DNA from: Anoplopoma fimbria
Taxonomy: Eukaryota; Chordata; Actinopteri; Perciformes; Anoplopomatidae
DNA: 64,000 nucleotides
Reading direction: 5' to 3'
Assembly: GCF_027596085.1 (NCBI RefSeq)
Contig: NC_072457.1
Coordinates: forward strand, 30,016,898 to 30,080,897
Shown: piece by piece, positions 35,374-49,937 of the stretch
Position numbering within the stretch: the stretch's first letter is position 1
Layout of the letters: each line of letters begins with the position of its first letter
Program-made: the position numbers and the translations under genes
The notes under the pieces: generated by a model
Databases searched by the model: none
The model's input: the letters and a program-made list of their open reading frames with translations, nothing else
Told to the model about the DNA's origin: nothing

Positions 35374-38361
35374 GGTGTACCAAATACAAAAAAAAACACA
35401 CAACTGTGTGCACACTCCAATATTTGCAATTAGTTTACGCTAAATGATGTATCATTATTATTAGTAGTAGTATCAGAGTTAGAGAGGGAGTACCTGACAG
35501 ACTTTGCGGTACTCTAGCCCTCGTTACAGGGAAGATATTTTCAAATATCCTACCTCAACGCCAGTCATGACGTGCACGCGATCATGTGTGCACTCACATA
35601 CACACTCATGCACACAGTGCGTACATTTTGCTCAAATTTCCACACTCCTCACACATCAGAGAACTCTAACTTCATTTTGTGCTTAGAAGAGTTCAAAGAG
35701 ATTGAAATCCACATATTCAGTCACACACACTCCCACACACCCTGCAGATGTAGTCCCACCATTACGGTGCGAGGAACACTATTAAGGAAGTGCTGTGTTT
35801 GCATATGTTGTGAGTGTGTGTACAGCCCTGAGCGAGTCATCTATTTCAGCAACCTTCCCCTCTCCTCTAGTCAACGCAACAGAACACTCAATGCCTCTGA
35901 ACACAACTCTCCAGCCTTGAGAGGGACGGGCCCCGAAGTCCAGCATGTCTACGTGTGGATTTCTCTCTCTCTCATTATCTGTATTTCATACTTTATTTAA
36001 CTCATTCTCAGATTCTGACTTTACCTGTATTTTTTATTTTATTTCTTGTCAAAATTGTATCAATGTGAGTGTTGAGCGTGCTTTCTCATGCATAGATGGA
36101 GAGGGAGAAAGAGCAAGACGCTGACTGTGTGTCTGACACAAACCGCACGAGTGACATTTTACCGACGGTATCACTGTAGACAGATAAGGTGTCATTTGAT
36201 TACAAGAGTTGCAATAACGATCAGAAACTGAATCTTGTAATTCTAGCCTGTACTTCTCGTGCATGGGGATGGACTCATGTTTGTGTGTGCTTGTGTCTGT
36301 GTGTGCATAAATTTCAGTGTGTCCCACAACCTGCTGGCAGGACACACAGAGGGAAACAAAGCAAATCATCCCCACATTGTTATCCAGCGACATTGCAAAA
36401 ACTGTCAAGGACCAAGTATGCAGTGCATTCTCTATATATTCAGAGTTTCTTGGAATAATGCAGACATGTTACAAGAAACATACACGACAAGCACATGCTA
36501 ATTTTGATCGCATACGTCGCTGTACCTAGAGTACTTGAATATAATTTATAGGTAGCTGTAACTGCTGATTTCACATGTATGCATGATTATGCCCCCTTGG
36601 ACATTCACAGTATATCCAGTGTGTGTGTGTATGAGAGCGCAGTTTTGTTCTGCAGTGCTACAGTGCCATCTACAGCCGCCTCTCGCTCAGGAAACAGAGC
36701 AGCACAGAGCCGGTGGCCAAAACGCGAGCAGTGGCCTTCCGTTCGCTCTCACAATGGGATCAGAGAGTGTTTCCTCTGAGCGCTGTGTGTGTCTGTGTGT
36801 GTATGTATGTGAGGCTGCATCAGCGATCACAACGGACACACCATTAAGATGAGAGGATGCAGGAGTAGGAAATAGCTTTGTTTGGGCGTGTATGTTTGTG
36901 TTTGTGTGGCTTTCTACATCGCTGGCTGACAACTGAAATACCATACTGCTCCAGTCTCACAGATATGGCCTTTTCTTTTCCCGTAGAGTCTTTTTTCCCC
37001 ACTCTCCTGCTCCACGGTTCTCCCTTCTCTACTACTTTCGCTTCCAAACTCACCGTCGATGCAGAAGTTTTGTTCCCCTCTCATACTTTAACATCATTCT
37101 AAGCTTTTCTACTTAAGAATGATATTCTTCTCCGCTGTATCTCATAGTCCTCTCTCTCCTTTTTTTCTCTCTCTCTCTCTCTCAGAATCGTGTTCTCCCT
37201 TTGCTTCAGCTGTTATCTTATCTGTACTGTTTGCTTGAATTATAAGATGCAGTTTCCTCCAAGACTCGCCAACATAAATACAGCTCTACCATGGAGAAAG
37301 TTTTTCAACCATCATTTGAATTCTATTCACTGCCGTGCTCTCAGTCCTTTTAGGCGTAACATCGCGTACCAGTCTGGTGGCAATGTGATTCAAATTTAAG
37401 TTGGTTTAAGAAAAAACATTGAAAAGGTGATTGATGAAAGTGGCAACAAGATGTATGAATAAGAATAGCATTTAGATTACCGTGCTTGGAAAGAATTGCT
37501 TACGCACCTTCACAAGCTACTTCTGCCTGTCTCTCTCTCTATCTCTCTTTATCTCTTCTATCTGTTTATTCCTTCTCTCCCACAGAGACACCGCTCTCCT
37601 CATCTTCGGCTCCCCTTCTTCCTCCCTCTTCCTGCGGTCCCTCTGTTGGGGTTAATGAATGACTTGGCAGGAGACGGTAGCTGTGAGTGTGGGGGAGCCA
37701 GTAGAGCTCAGAGAGGTGAGGAGACACTCTTCCTGTCACCTCCCAGCTACTATTCTCACTCACCAGGCTACACTGCCACGCAGTCCTGCCAGGAACAGGA
37801 TGGCACCGGCTTATTGGATTATCTTTTAGAATGGCTTCCTGGTCCTGGGTAGGGTTTTCACACAACTCTAAAACAAACTAGATCCTCAACCAAATTAGAT
37901 TATCTCAGTGTCAGCAAATGAAAAGCAAAGCCACACAAGTAGGAGAAAAGGTAGCAGATGCTCACATTCAACTTAAAGGAATAGGTAACCCAAAAACAAA
38001 ATAAATGCTATATATTCACCTCTGTCTGGGGCCACAGAAAAAGTTTTTTTTGCAAATGTCATTGAGAGCTGCACGCCTGTAAAATGAAAGTATATTAGTG
38101 CAAACAAACTTTGACCAAGGCCAAGCAATTAAAGGTTATAAAACATCCAAAAATTGTTATGAAAATTCCTGTGCAGCATTTTCCAAGTGTCTTGTAACCA
38201 TCTGTGGGCTGATAGAAATCCAAACACAACTTCTGTTGCGAAACTATTGCTGAAAAAAGCATTTTCAGATTATGGGATTTTGTTTTACACAAACCTGCAC
38301 AACAAAAATAATTGTGTAAACTGAAAATGTTTATTTCACACAAATGCAGCTGTGGATGCTT
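35374..38361. other. Long unassigned stretch
   Basis: About 3 kb without a recognised gene. CA/TG-rich patches at 35570-35830 and 36270-36310, and a CT run at 37167-37183. The part 36640-36850 is GC-richer. Several short frames here have no domain. The frame at 37496-37852 is pyrimidine-driven. Confidence 0.5.
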
Positions 38362-38940
38362 ATGTTGGTCAGTCAGTCTATCACTTTGGCCCAAAACAAA
38401 ATCTCACATATTGGGCAAATTGCAAGCAACATTGTACACAGAAATTAAGGCTCCCCAGAGGATTAGTCGTAGTGACTTAAGTGAACAAGTGACTTTTCAT
38501 TTAGCGCCACCGGGTCAAGGTTTTTACTTATCTAATTGTATATTTTAACATCTACTGGATGGTTTTACACAGATTTCGGTACAGACACATATGGAAAGCT
38601 AGCTAGCAGTGTGTCAATGTCTTCTTGTCCATCAGTCTTGTACAGAGTGATAAGTGAAATATCTCAGCATCTATTGTAATGTAGTGCAGACATTCATGGT
38701 GTCCACAGGATGGACTGTAAACTCGTTTGTGATCTCAATACCATCATCAGGTTTCACTTTGCACAATAATTTGGTTTATGACACATTACTTGCAAAATGA
38801 ATGACCACAGATGTGCTTTGTGATTTGACTTAACTTGCATTACAGCAAATGATAGCATGCTAACACATCCAAGATAAACATGGTAAATAGTATCTTATGG
38901 CAACGTTGTCATTGTGAGCATGCTAGCATGAAAACTTCAA
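38362..38940 (+). repeat. Dispersed repeat family A, copy 2
   Basis: Carries TTGGTCAGTCAGTCTATCAC and TTTGGCCC at the start. CCCAGAGGATTAGTCGTAGTG and a TTAGCGCCACC-containing block follow, then ACAGACATTCATGGTGTCC. It ends near TTGTCATTGTGAGCATGCTA. Some segments appear twice (a second ACAGACA-type block near 38580), suggesting internal duplication. Confidence 0.6.
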
Positions 38941-40305
38941 CAATGTGTACATTTACTTTTACAAGACTGCTGAACAAAACAATGTTTTGACATTAACTTT
39001 TTAACTTCTTACAGGTTTTCTCCTTACACAGCTGATAATGTGTCTTTATTAAATGATAATATATGTACGCTGCACTTAATCCTGCAATAATATTTACAGT
39101 CAATAATCCCAGACAAACATTTTTTCCAAAAATGTACATTAAAGGGAATTGCTCATTGCAAAAGCACAGAGATGCCAGAAAATGCACTGTGATTTATTTA
39201 CTAAGCAGTTTGGAGATATTTCTTATTTTCCTCAAGATATTCAGTACTCACTTTTGCTCCTGCAATAAGCCAATATCAGATGTGCCAACAGCCTGATGAA
39301 TTCTTTGAAAAGAGAACCTCATCCAGTCTTTTGTGAATTCCATGATGATAGTTCATATGCTTACAATGCTAATGGGCACAGATTTGAAAGCTATCATAAT
39401 CCTTTTGAAAAAAAGTAGCAGATCACTGACTTTATAAACTTTCTCTCTCTTATCTGCCTGCAAGGTGTTTATGGAAGGTGTGTGTATCTTTGTGTGTGAG
39501 GAGGTCTCAGAGATGGGCTTTAGAAAAGCACCACGTTGAGCTGGAAGCAGGCAGCCGCGGAAAAGGACTCGGGGCAAAGTCACAAACAGACAAATGAGCT
39601 GATTTGTTGGCTGATTGAGCAACGCTTGTCGATTAAATCCTTTTCAATGTTTGCTGTGCTGAATAACGAGGAAGAAAAAAGAAAGAAGAAAACAGACAAA
39701 GAAAGAAAGGGAACAACTCACAAAAAAAAGCATGAAAGAGAAAACTGGGAGACAGAAGGAGGCCTTCTATGAGACATAAGCTTTTTGAAAGAACACAAAG
39801 GCCTAGATGTTGGTTGTCATTTGACTTGCGGGAATTTTGGAAATGACAACCCCCAAGTTGAAAGAGAAGGAACAAACACCAGAGAAGGGGTGAGATGGGC
39901 TATAGGGGGAGGACCAAAATACTTTCTGGTGCGAAAAGTGGAGAGTCAAGCTGAGAAGGAGGGATCGTACGTGTATACAGTACATGTGTGCATGTGCGTG
40001 TGTTTTTATGTATCCCTGCAACTCCAATATGTGTTGTGAGTATTTCTCCGCCCTTGTCACCTAGAACAATAGTTGTCATGGGAACATGGCTGTCAGAGGA
40101 ACAGGCATATTTCCATCACACAGTCTTTGTTCTTTGTTCTTCTTGTTAATGTAACACAATACCACCCCCACCACCCGAACAAGACAAGTTTACTTTTGTT
40201 TCTATTTAAAAAAAAATGTGTGTGTCGTCCTCCGTTGTATTTCCTGTTATTCTACTTCTTTGCGTCTTTTAATGTGTAATTTTCCATTCACTTCCTAGAT
40301 GACTT
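38941..40305. other. Unassigned AT-rich DNA
   Basis: No gene is seen. A purine-rich block at 39665-39760 causes the KKE-rich frame at 39536-39772. Confidence 0.5.
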
Positions 40306-40825
40306 TAAACTGACCCGCAAGATTTTTCGTTACACAGAACCATCTGAAACGCCGTAGTCGTAAACTGATTGTAAAAGGGGCAGGCATTTTAGAAAAAACA
40401 CTTGATCGTAAAAACAATCTGTCAATCAAACCCCAACAGACAACGGTCGTAAGAGGAGCGAAAAGATCTTTCCCATCGAGAAAAGCCTTAACTTTTGTCT
40501 TTACTCTTCTTTCAATAAAACAATACTTCCATTTTGATATAACTGATGCTAATACAGCATTTGCGCTGAACTCCATTGTTGTTTGAACTACAGTCACCAG
40601 TCCACGTCTCGTAACACACCCGTAGCTGGCAGTGGCTCCTTACAAGGTGCTGAACGGTCCGCAGAGCATGTGAGGGGAATGGAGCAGTGAAACTTTCTAC
40701 AACTTGCTCATGGAGCTGTTTGTTCTCCGCACTCAAAGCCGATCAAAGCTGTCAGTTCAATATTGCTCCATGATCAACACAGATTTCACCCTGCTCTACA
40801 CATTTCGCTCCTGTCACGCTCCCAA
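40306..40825 (+). repeat. Dispersed repeat family C, copy 2
   Basis: The first 145 bases share ACAGAACCATCTGAAA, GGGGCAGGCATTTTA and ATCTGTCAATCAAAC with 14085-14290. The continuation to about 40825 (GATCAACACAGATTTCACCC, CACGCTCCC) looks like the same kind of element but has no partner in this window, so the right limit is uncertain. Confidence 0.45.
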
Positions 40826-41427
40826 AAAATAAACTAGTGGATTGTACTGAATGCCATTTTTTTTTTTTACTTTTGAAGCTTCTCTTGTGGTTTTCCGATT
40901 AAACTTTCTTTTCACATTTTATGATGACATCACCAAAAATTCCTTAATTTGGATAAGTCTTTTTTTTACTCAATCAACTTTAATGTACATAACTCATTTT
41001 CAGTTTTGTATGATTTCTGTTGGACCGCCTTGTTAATACAGGTTCATCCATTGAATGCGGCGAATGGAAGAGCAAACATTTTTGGGCTGCAGTAAAAAAA
41101 AAAATAATGTCAAAAAAATGTGGATTGAAGCAGAATATTTTGTTAGATTGTAAATTTAGGAAATAATTACTTCTCATCTTTTTTCAATAAATGTTGACTT
41201 TTGGACTTTATAACACATTGGAGTTATTGGCATATTTGGTTCACACGAGCCTCAAACAATCCTACTAAGCTATGTGTGCAAACAGATACATTCTTGGTCC
41301 GGCTCGTTCGCTAACTAAAATAATTATGTATATAGAATTTCCATATTTTTTTTGTTTCATATATTATCATGTTTGAAAAGAACCAAAAATGTTTACTGTA
41401 GGCGGTCTAATAGATTACTATATTATT
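40826..41427. other. Unassigned AT-rich DNA
   Basis: T-runs and A-runs, no gene or transposon recognised. Confidence 0.5.
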
Positions 41428-41652
41428 AATAATAATAATAATCAATCCTTTATTAGTCCCACAATGGGGAAATTATTTCTCTGCATTTAACCATCCCGGA
41501 GGAGCAGTGGGCTGCAATGAAGCGCCCGGGGAGCAACTTGGGGTTAGGTGTCTTGCTCAAGGACACCTCGGCATGTTGCCGGTAGAGGGGTTTGAACCAC
41601 CAACCTTGTGGTTACGGGACAAGCGCTCTACCTCATGTGCCACAGCCGCCCC
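41428..41652 (-). mobile_element. V-core tRNA SINE with Rex1/CR1-type tail
   Basis: Read on the minus strand, the head starts GGGGCGGCTGTGGC, like the SINE at 16766, with B box TGGTTCAAACC. The core GGTGTCCTTGAGCAAGACAC and CCCCAAGTTGCTCCC also matches that SINE. The 3' end is different: CCATTGTGGGACTAATAAAG and GATTGATTATTATT, which matches the tail of the LINE at 2180-3892 rather than L2. It is complete apart from point changes. I could not define a target duplication. Confidence 0.85.
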
Positions 41653-43805
41653 TAAACAAAGTCATATGTGGTAAAGATTCTAAAGCATCCTCTTACAAAC
41701 TTGAGATTCCATGCTATATGAATGTATGGTAAATGTATGTTTGTTATAGCACGGAGACAGCTTCTCAATTTCAACTCTCAGCGGCTATAGAGCATATGAG
41801 CTTCTTTCAGTTTGTTGTTTTGGTTTTATGACTGGCAATGACTGTTATCTGATGGTTTTGTAATACAGGGAGCATCTTTACTATTATGGCAGAGTACATT
41901 ACTGATTTGTATATCTGTTGCCTATGACTGCGATCAAGACAATGCAAATGGTCCAGATGAAATAGGGAAGGTGGGTTAAGTTTGGGCTTTCATCAAGTTC
42001 CTACCAGATTGATAGAGGAGATATCCAAACATGCTTCACTTGACTTTCAGATGTTGATCTAGATTGACATAAGTATAGTCGCAAGAATTCCAATGATTGA
42101 GATTGAGGTCGCGTTGGAAAAACTGTTATAAAAAAAACTGATCTTTGTCACATATTCACAAAAAAAACAGATTTGGGCAGCTTTTGCCTCCCGTCTGAAC
42201 TTAGCAGAACTCAACAGCCGATATCTCTTCTAACAGTAACAGTTTAACAGTTTGTGCTCATTGCTGATTTCAGTGCCTTAGTAAAGATAAAGCATTATCA
42301 TTTTTTTACCAGGCATCATGCAGGGAACAATCTCATGACTGTGATCAGAATTGCCAACATCGTTATTATGTATGAAGAGCAATGTGTTTGTATGAAAGCC
42401 AACATGTGTTTATTGTCCCGCTGTGCAGGGTCTTGTGTGTCTGATGTCTTGCACAGATGCAGGCACATCACCGTGCCTTGTTTCCTTTCCGTCCATTAGT
42501 CTATATGTTGCTGCCATGAATGATAGCAAATTCATTATCCTACAGCTACAGGAAATACATTATTCTATCTTTTGCCAATTTTGAAGTAACACCTGCTGCA
42601 TTGTATCAATTTACCCACATCACCTCCTTTAGCATGAAAATCATACTCTTAATATCTTTTGAATGACTATTGTTATTTATGCCTCTTGTATCGGTTCTGT
42701 TATCGGTTACTTCACACTTGAGAAATGCTAATTCACAAGCCTTCTAAGTAGCTACCAGTATCTAATTTAGAACAAGTCGCATCAGGTTTGTTTGTCTTAA
42801 GGGTTGTTATTATGATTTTTGTTTATCTATTTGTTTTCTTTATTTTTTGGAGGGTTTTTAACTACATGGAAGCTGTTTAGAATATCAGTAATAGGCCAGA
42901 TGCTTCTGGCAAATTTTGTATTCTGTTGGTGAACCACATCATTTCTTTCTCATATTTTTGCCTTTTCATTCTCTGCTCCTCATCTTCCAATATGGTGATT
43001 TTTAATCACCTAATATCATGGCACAATGAACAGGTTTCCATGAGTCGCAAGTGGAGGCCATGTGAGACAAAACAAAAAGAGGGAGTGGGGGAGAGGCAGC
43101 TCTGCCTCTATTAAAAAAAAGAGAATCTGATCAGTGTGTGGGAGTGTGTGTTTTGTATGTCCATTCTGCAGTGTTTGCGTTGTTGTGAGAACGGATCGTG
43201 GTTGTATATATACCCCTGTGTTTATCTGTCAGCATCAGTGATGCAAAGCAAAGCCATAAAATTGAGCTAGAGAGCAAATGAAAATGAAGAAAAGTCTCAT
43301 ACTGTATCAATCAGTGACACTCTGGAATATGATTAGGTATTCAGGACTTAAGGGGCACAGAGCAGAATAAATCACACATTAATTAAAATGGAAGTTAAAA
43401 TATATAAGCTGAGATCAATTTTATTTTTTATTGGAATGCAATGTCCCTGCTGCTTCCCTGTACCGAGGTACACCAAACTAAGTCCTGCATAGTTTTGCTC
43501 TCAAAGTTGCAAACTTTCAAATTTTGTTCAAATTCAGAAGCCATCAACAATTATTCAGGTGCATATCACAATATCAACAACACTCTAAAGCAGAAGAGTC
43601 AACAGCCATGCAGTTCGGCTGAGCTATAGAGCAGCATCGCTTTGAGCTTAAGGCTTACATCACTGTGCTAAAATGCTCACAGTGTAACCAGGCTTCCAAC
43701 TAATTTGAATGTAAACCCATACTTGTCATTATCAGATCTCTGAGCAAGTGATCTATTTGGGCACAAATCAAAAGGTTGGGTTGGTTGTGTCAAATAAACA
43801 TGACA
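41653..43805. other. Unassigned AT-rich DNA
   Basis: No gene, RNA or clear transposon in about 2.1 kb. Short frames here have no recognisable domain. Confidence 0.5.
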
Positions 43806-43995
43806 TTTTCACCTGGGAGACTGCTGTTCATAACCCCTTGTGAAACAAAGTCAATGTTGTCTTACTTTACCATACTTTTGTTACAAACTTTACTCACATT
43901 GTGTAAGTTAAGTAATTAATGTACTAACTTATTGCAAACTTATTTTAACCCAAACCAAGACTTTTGTTGGCAAAACCAAACCAAGCAAACCTTAA
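43806..43995 (+). repeat. Dispersed repeat family B, fragment
   Basis: Contains TTTCACCTGGGAGACTGCTG, then a CCTTGTGAAACAAAGTCAATG block and AACCCAAACCAAGAC. These correspond to the 6145-6330, 19893-20135 and 28114-28190 fragments. Confidence 0.5.
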
Positions 43996-44678
43996 AACTT
44001 TGTTGGAATTTTATGCATGTAACAAGTGGAAACTGCAGGTTTCCTGTGAACACTGAAGTTTATTTTCAAAAGATACTATGCATGTAATGAGCAGAAACTG
44101 ATCATCAAAGTCTTCTGAGAACCATGAATGTCTGTTCAAAATGTTTGCTAGCACGTCTCAAAATTGTACACAACAATCATTTATTTACCTTACATACACT
44201 TACTATAATTGTCAGAGAAAATAGAATCAGTCTCAGGTGCAGAGACTCACTAGGGGATTCTTTTTTTTTACAGGGGTTTAATATTATGTATCATACAGCA
44301 GAGACAACAAAACAAGTGTCACTGCCAAGCAGAGCAGTCTAAGTGACTGACTTACAAGACTAAACAGTGGCAACTAACAAGCAGAGAAAAGTGTGAAATA
44401 TTCATGCTATACTATGGATATAAGCTCTAGTGAAGGAAGGAAAACACACTTTGAATACAGATCACAGTTGTTGTATCAATACTCAGCTGCTCCTCAGCAT
44501 ACTTATCGGAAAAAATATGGTACAAACTGTGATTGAATAAGTAGCAGGTTCCTTTCTCATGTGAACCCTACAATTAAAGTGGGCCCAGTCCAAACCAACA
44601 CATTGGACAACAGCTCAACAATCCCCTGAGTAACATAGCAGCAGTAAACAGTAATTATGAATAATGTATTTTACACAT
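43996..44678. other. Unassigned DNA
   Basis: Two short near-duplicate blocks (TATGCATGTAACAAGTGGAAAC at 44011 and an equivalent ATGCATGTAATGAGCAGAAAC at 44078) lie about 67 bp apart. Nothing else recognised. Confidence 0.5.
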
Positions 44679-45000
44679 AGACTGTATATAAGAAGTGGAT
44701 GTAGGCTTTGTGACGTCACCAATTGTCTTATGGCCTGTTGTTGTGAAGCCCAGAGTTTGGCGATTTGGCTGTTGCCATCTTGGATTTTTTGCAACCAATG
44801 AACAGAGGTTACCATATTTGGAATGCAGAGGAGTGAAGTAGAGACGCACTATACGACTCTGGTAGTGGCAGCGACCTGTCAATCAAAGTACGCCAGCTCT
44901 AAAGCATTTTACGCTTCATGGTCTTTATAAATCTTTACTGGACCTTGTTTTACTAAATGAAAATCATGCTGTATGACAAAATATGTGGAGCAACTTTTCA
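44679..45000 (+). repeat. Dispersed repeat family D, plus copy
   Basis: Starts GACTGTATATAAGAAGTGGA, contains GTGACGTCACC, TTGCCATCTTGGATTTTTTG, a GACCTGTCAATCAAAG block and CTTCATGGTCTTTATAAA. The second half matches the reverse complement of 48550-48705. I recall this repeat as widespread in percomorphs. No coding frame. Confidence 0.65.
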
Positions 45001-46963
<1,963 letters not shown>

Positions 46964-47142
46964 ACTTGCAATTATATAGCACATTTCTAGTTTTCTGCTC
47001 ACAGCGTTTACCCATTCACACAAACATTCGTACACTGATGGCAGAGGATGCCATGCAAGGTGCCACCTGCCAATCAAGATCTTAATTAATGAACAGTGAC
47101 TCACACACCAATGGAACAGCCTTCAGTAGCAATTTTGGGTTT
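46964..47142 (-). mobile_element. V-core SINE 3' part with a third tail type
   Basis: On the minus strand the order is CCCAAAATTGCTACTGAAGG, a CCATTGGTGTG block, GGTGGCACCTTGCATGGCAT, GAATGGGTAAACGC, then the tail GTGCTATATAATTGCAAGTA. The body matches the distal core of the SINE at 16766-17078 (GGCACCTTGCCTGTCATC; GTGAATGGGTGAATG). The tail is neither the L2 type nor the TTATC-LINE type. The tRNA head and the GTCCTTGGGCAAG part are missing, so it is truncated and old. Confidence 0.68.
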
Positions 47143-47655
47143 AGCTATGTTAAAGGGCGTGGACACCTTGTGATTGAATGATCCCTACAAGGGGTTTTGT
47201 CTGGTCTAGATGTTGTCCATTTTTTCTTTTTAGAACTTAAAAACGGTACACCAAACTAAACGGTTTTCCACTAACCGCTGGGTGACGTCACAGTAACTAT
47301 ATGAATTTCTTATTCACAGTCAGGCATAACATTATTCATGACACGAGTTTTTAAATCAAGAAAATTGAGAAATGAGATGATAGTCTATGGAACAGAACTG
47401 ATTAGTTGTCAAAACCTGGTGGATGCTCGTTTGCCATGTATCTTTCCCTAATATTTCACTATATTTATAGCATGAGCAGTTTAACTTGTGGGCACTATGA
47501 TAATTAATATTATAAAAGTAAATAATATCTTCAACAAGAAATACACTTACAGCTCATTCATTGTAGATTTTGATCAACTTAAAAGTTCCCTGTGGAAATT
47601 GAAACTTCCTCTTTGCAGGATTTTAAATATTTAAAAAGTCCGTTTAGCAAATGTT
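47143..47655. other. Unassigned DNA
   Basis: No gene or transposon recognised. Confidence 0.5.
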
Positions 47656-48240
47656 TCATTCAGTTCAGTTTATTTTTTGTATAGCCCAAAATCACAAATT
47701 ACAAATTTGCCTCAGAGGGCTTTACAATCTGTACATATTATAAACAGGCACAGGACAAACTCCCCTTTAACAGGGAAAAAAAAAAGAAACCTCTGGGAGA
47801 ACATCCTTCTCCCAGGATGGACAGAATGTTGTCATGTGTACAGAATGAACAACATAACAGAGATACAACACATTCAATGTATATCAATTATTCATATAAT
47901 CACAGTAGTTATATAATTATTATAATAAAAGCAGCAATGACTATAGTAGAATTAAAATAAAGATATAGGGAATAGTATTAGTAATGTGACTAATAATAAT
48001 AATAATAATAATAAAAGTAACAGTGGGTTTCAGCCGGGTCACAGCAGGAGGCATGACCACGGTCCAGGTACCTCAACGATTCAAGGAAACCTGCGAGGCG
48101 AGAAAGCGAAAAGGGCTTCAGGGTAGAAGCAAAGCCAATAAGCGTAATGGTACAGGGAATAGTAATACTAATGTGACTAATAATAATAATGGTATTAGCA
48201 GTGGGTGTCAGCAGGGCCACAGCAGGAGGTCCTGCTGACA
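47656..48240 (-). mobile_element. Retroelement 3' region with TGAAC/TTCAG tail
   Basis: The left end reads CAGTTCAGTTTATTTTTTGT then ATAGCCCAAAATCACAAATT and GCCTCAGAGGGCTTTACAAT. The same blocks, inverted, occur at 52217-52301, where the tail is TGAAT repeats. The minus strand is therefore the element's sense strand. Further right are AAACCTCTGGGAGAACATCC and the body 47965-48240, which contains two direct copies of one segment. No protein domain is visible. It is probably the 3' part of a fish non-LTR element or a SINE-like derivative. Confidence 0.6.
47965..48236. repeat. Two direct copies of a ~90-bp segment
   Basis: GGGAATAGTATTAGTAATGT, an AATAAT run and AACAGTGGGTTTCAGCCGGG at 47969-48050 recur as GGGAATAGTAATACTAATGT, AATAATAAT and AGCAGTGGGTGTCAGCAGGG at 48158-48230. 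The spacing is about 180-190 bp. The copy with the expanded AATAAT run (47992-48014) shows that the short microsatellite grew inside the element. Confidence 0.8.
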
Positions 48241-48549
48241 CTTCCTTCATGAGCAAGGAAAATACATTTGACACATTTCACCTCAAGGATACACACTATG
48301 ACTTTTGGTGAGCAACACAGAATGTAAACATAACTTTTGTTTGTTTTGGAAAAAGCTCCACTCTACACACTTAAAGTGAACAACAGGATTTCATCAGCTA
48401 CATTTTAAATGTTAAAAAAATACAGATCAGCATTTGTAATCCAGGTAACATCTGGTTCTGAAAAGTGAATCCAATGAGGAAGTGCCTTAAACTTGCATTA
48501 TGACCCTACTTATCACTTGATTTATTACCTCAGTAAACATTGTGAACAT
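48241..48549. other. Unassigned DNA
   Basis: No gene recognised. The right part may belong to family D. Confidence 0.45.
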
Positions 48550-48705
48550 GAGTTTATGGTCTGAATCGCTAGTTTCAAGACTTCTTCAATGCAAAATGAT
48601 GTCCATATTGTAAATTATAGTCCCATTTTGAGTAAAATAGACCATAAAGCATGGAATGCTTTAGTGCGTGGTTACCTTGTGATTGACAGGTTGCCACCGC
48701 TGACA
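48550..48705 (-). repeat. Dispersed repeat family D, minus copy
   Basis: AGACCATAAAGCATGGAATG, GTGATTGACAGGTTGCCACC and the AGTCCCATTTTGAGTAAA region are the reverse complement of the distal part of 44679-45000. The two copies are inverted relative to each other, about 3.8 kb apart. Confidence 0.6.
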
Positions 48706-49173
48706 GACCCATGTAAAGCGTCTTGAAATCTATTCTCTTTATTTTTTTTTAGTTTATTGCATCTTTTACTTTTTGTAAAGAGTAATTAGAAAAATCAACT
48801 CAAAAAGTTCTCTCTCTGTAACTTTTATCAAAGACTCGCAATTCTTATGCAGTTACAGTACAGATGTCTTGACTTAGAAGTCTGAAGAAGCTTCAACATA
48901 AATGCCTTTTCTCCAAGGGTCACTGTTGAGCTTAAGAGTAACAGTACGTGTTGCTTAAGAAAAAAAGGGCTTTTTAAGTACATGTCTACCACCTTTCACT
49001 CACAAACAAACACTCACTCTGAAAAAAATGTTTCCTCCCACATATTTGAGTAGGAGGCTAATACTTATGTATGTATGTACTTGGGCCATGAATATTTGTT
49101 CACTTTCATTCTGCACACATGGTCTCAAGAACACAAACACAATTTAAACACAAAACATGGAACTACAGTGGGT
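48706..49173. other. Unassigned AT-rich DNA
   Basis: No gene recognised. Confidence 0.5.
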
Positions 49174-49245
<72 letters not shown>

Positions 49246-49247
49246 AA
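49174..49247. repeat. (AAAG)n homopurine microsatellite
   Basis: About 18 uninterrupted AAAG units, all purine on the plus strand and mirror-symmetric. The ERKKERKK frame here is a by-product. Confidence 0.97.
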
Positions 49248-49937
49248 TGGCTTAAAGCAAATGTGAGAGAGTCAACGCATGAGAGCTGACAGAAACACTG
49301 AGAGACTGAAAGAGTTTGGTGGTAAAATTGGCTTTATGCACAGGCCACTTCTGCCTCTTGTCACATCAAGTGACATAGCATATTAAGACTGTGAACCACC
49401 ATTGTTAAACCAAAAAGCTATTATCTATTGTCCATCAAGACAGTGCTTGACTTAATGCTTCCCTGTGTTTAACTATGACAAGCTGTGATCAGCAAAGTAA
49501 GGTCATGCTAAGGAACAGCAAGAAGAAAGAAATATGGATGGATGTTAGTTCCAGACTAAAACACAGGCAATATAAAGTATCTACGTTCACCACTTACCAC
49601 CAACTCTTTACAGTGAGTCTATTTAAATACTTTTCTCGCATTACAAATCCCATCATTTGGTGTAGCATTAATGATGGAGTTGATGGTGACTGCCTCAAGC
49701 GCTGCTGAGAAATTTCCCATTAGTCTAGTCCAGTTAGGGTGAAATCAGGTGAAAATGATATTCATGGTCTGTGCATGGTTTGCATTTGACTCCATCTTAT
49801 GTCCGTCAGATCCGTCTGTGAAAATTGTGGCAGAGAGATTACATGTTATTATGTTGTATTGATTACCTTTTACTTTGCAGTCCATGTCCTTCCATGTTTT
49901 TAGGAATATTACTGGCACAAGTCAGTGGAAGGCAATG
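49248..49937. other. Unassigned DNA
   Basis: No gene recognised. Confidence 0.5.

Noticed and set aside
37496..37852. 118-residue frame with a hydrophobic, leucine-rich first half
   Set aside because: It lies on a CT-rich tract with an overlapping open frame on the other strand, and it has no recognised domain or splice signals.
49165..49175. TACAGTGGGTA next to the AAAG array, like a Tc1 end
   Set aside because: Eleven bases with no matching inverted end nearby; chance cannot be excluded.
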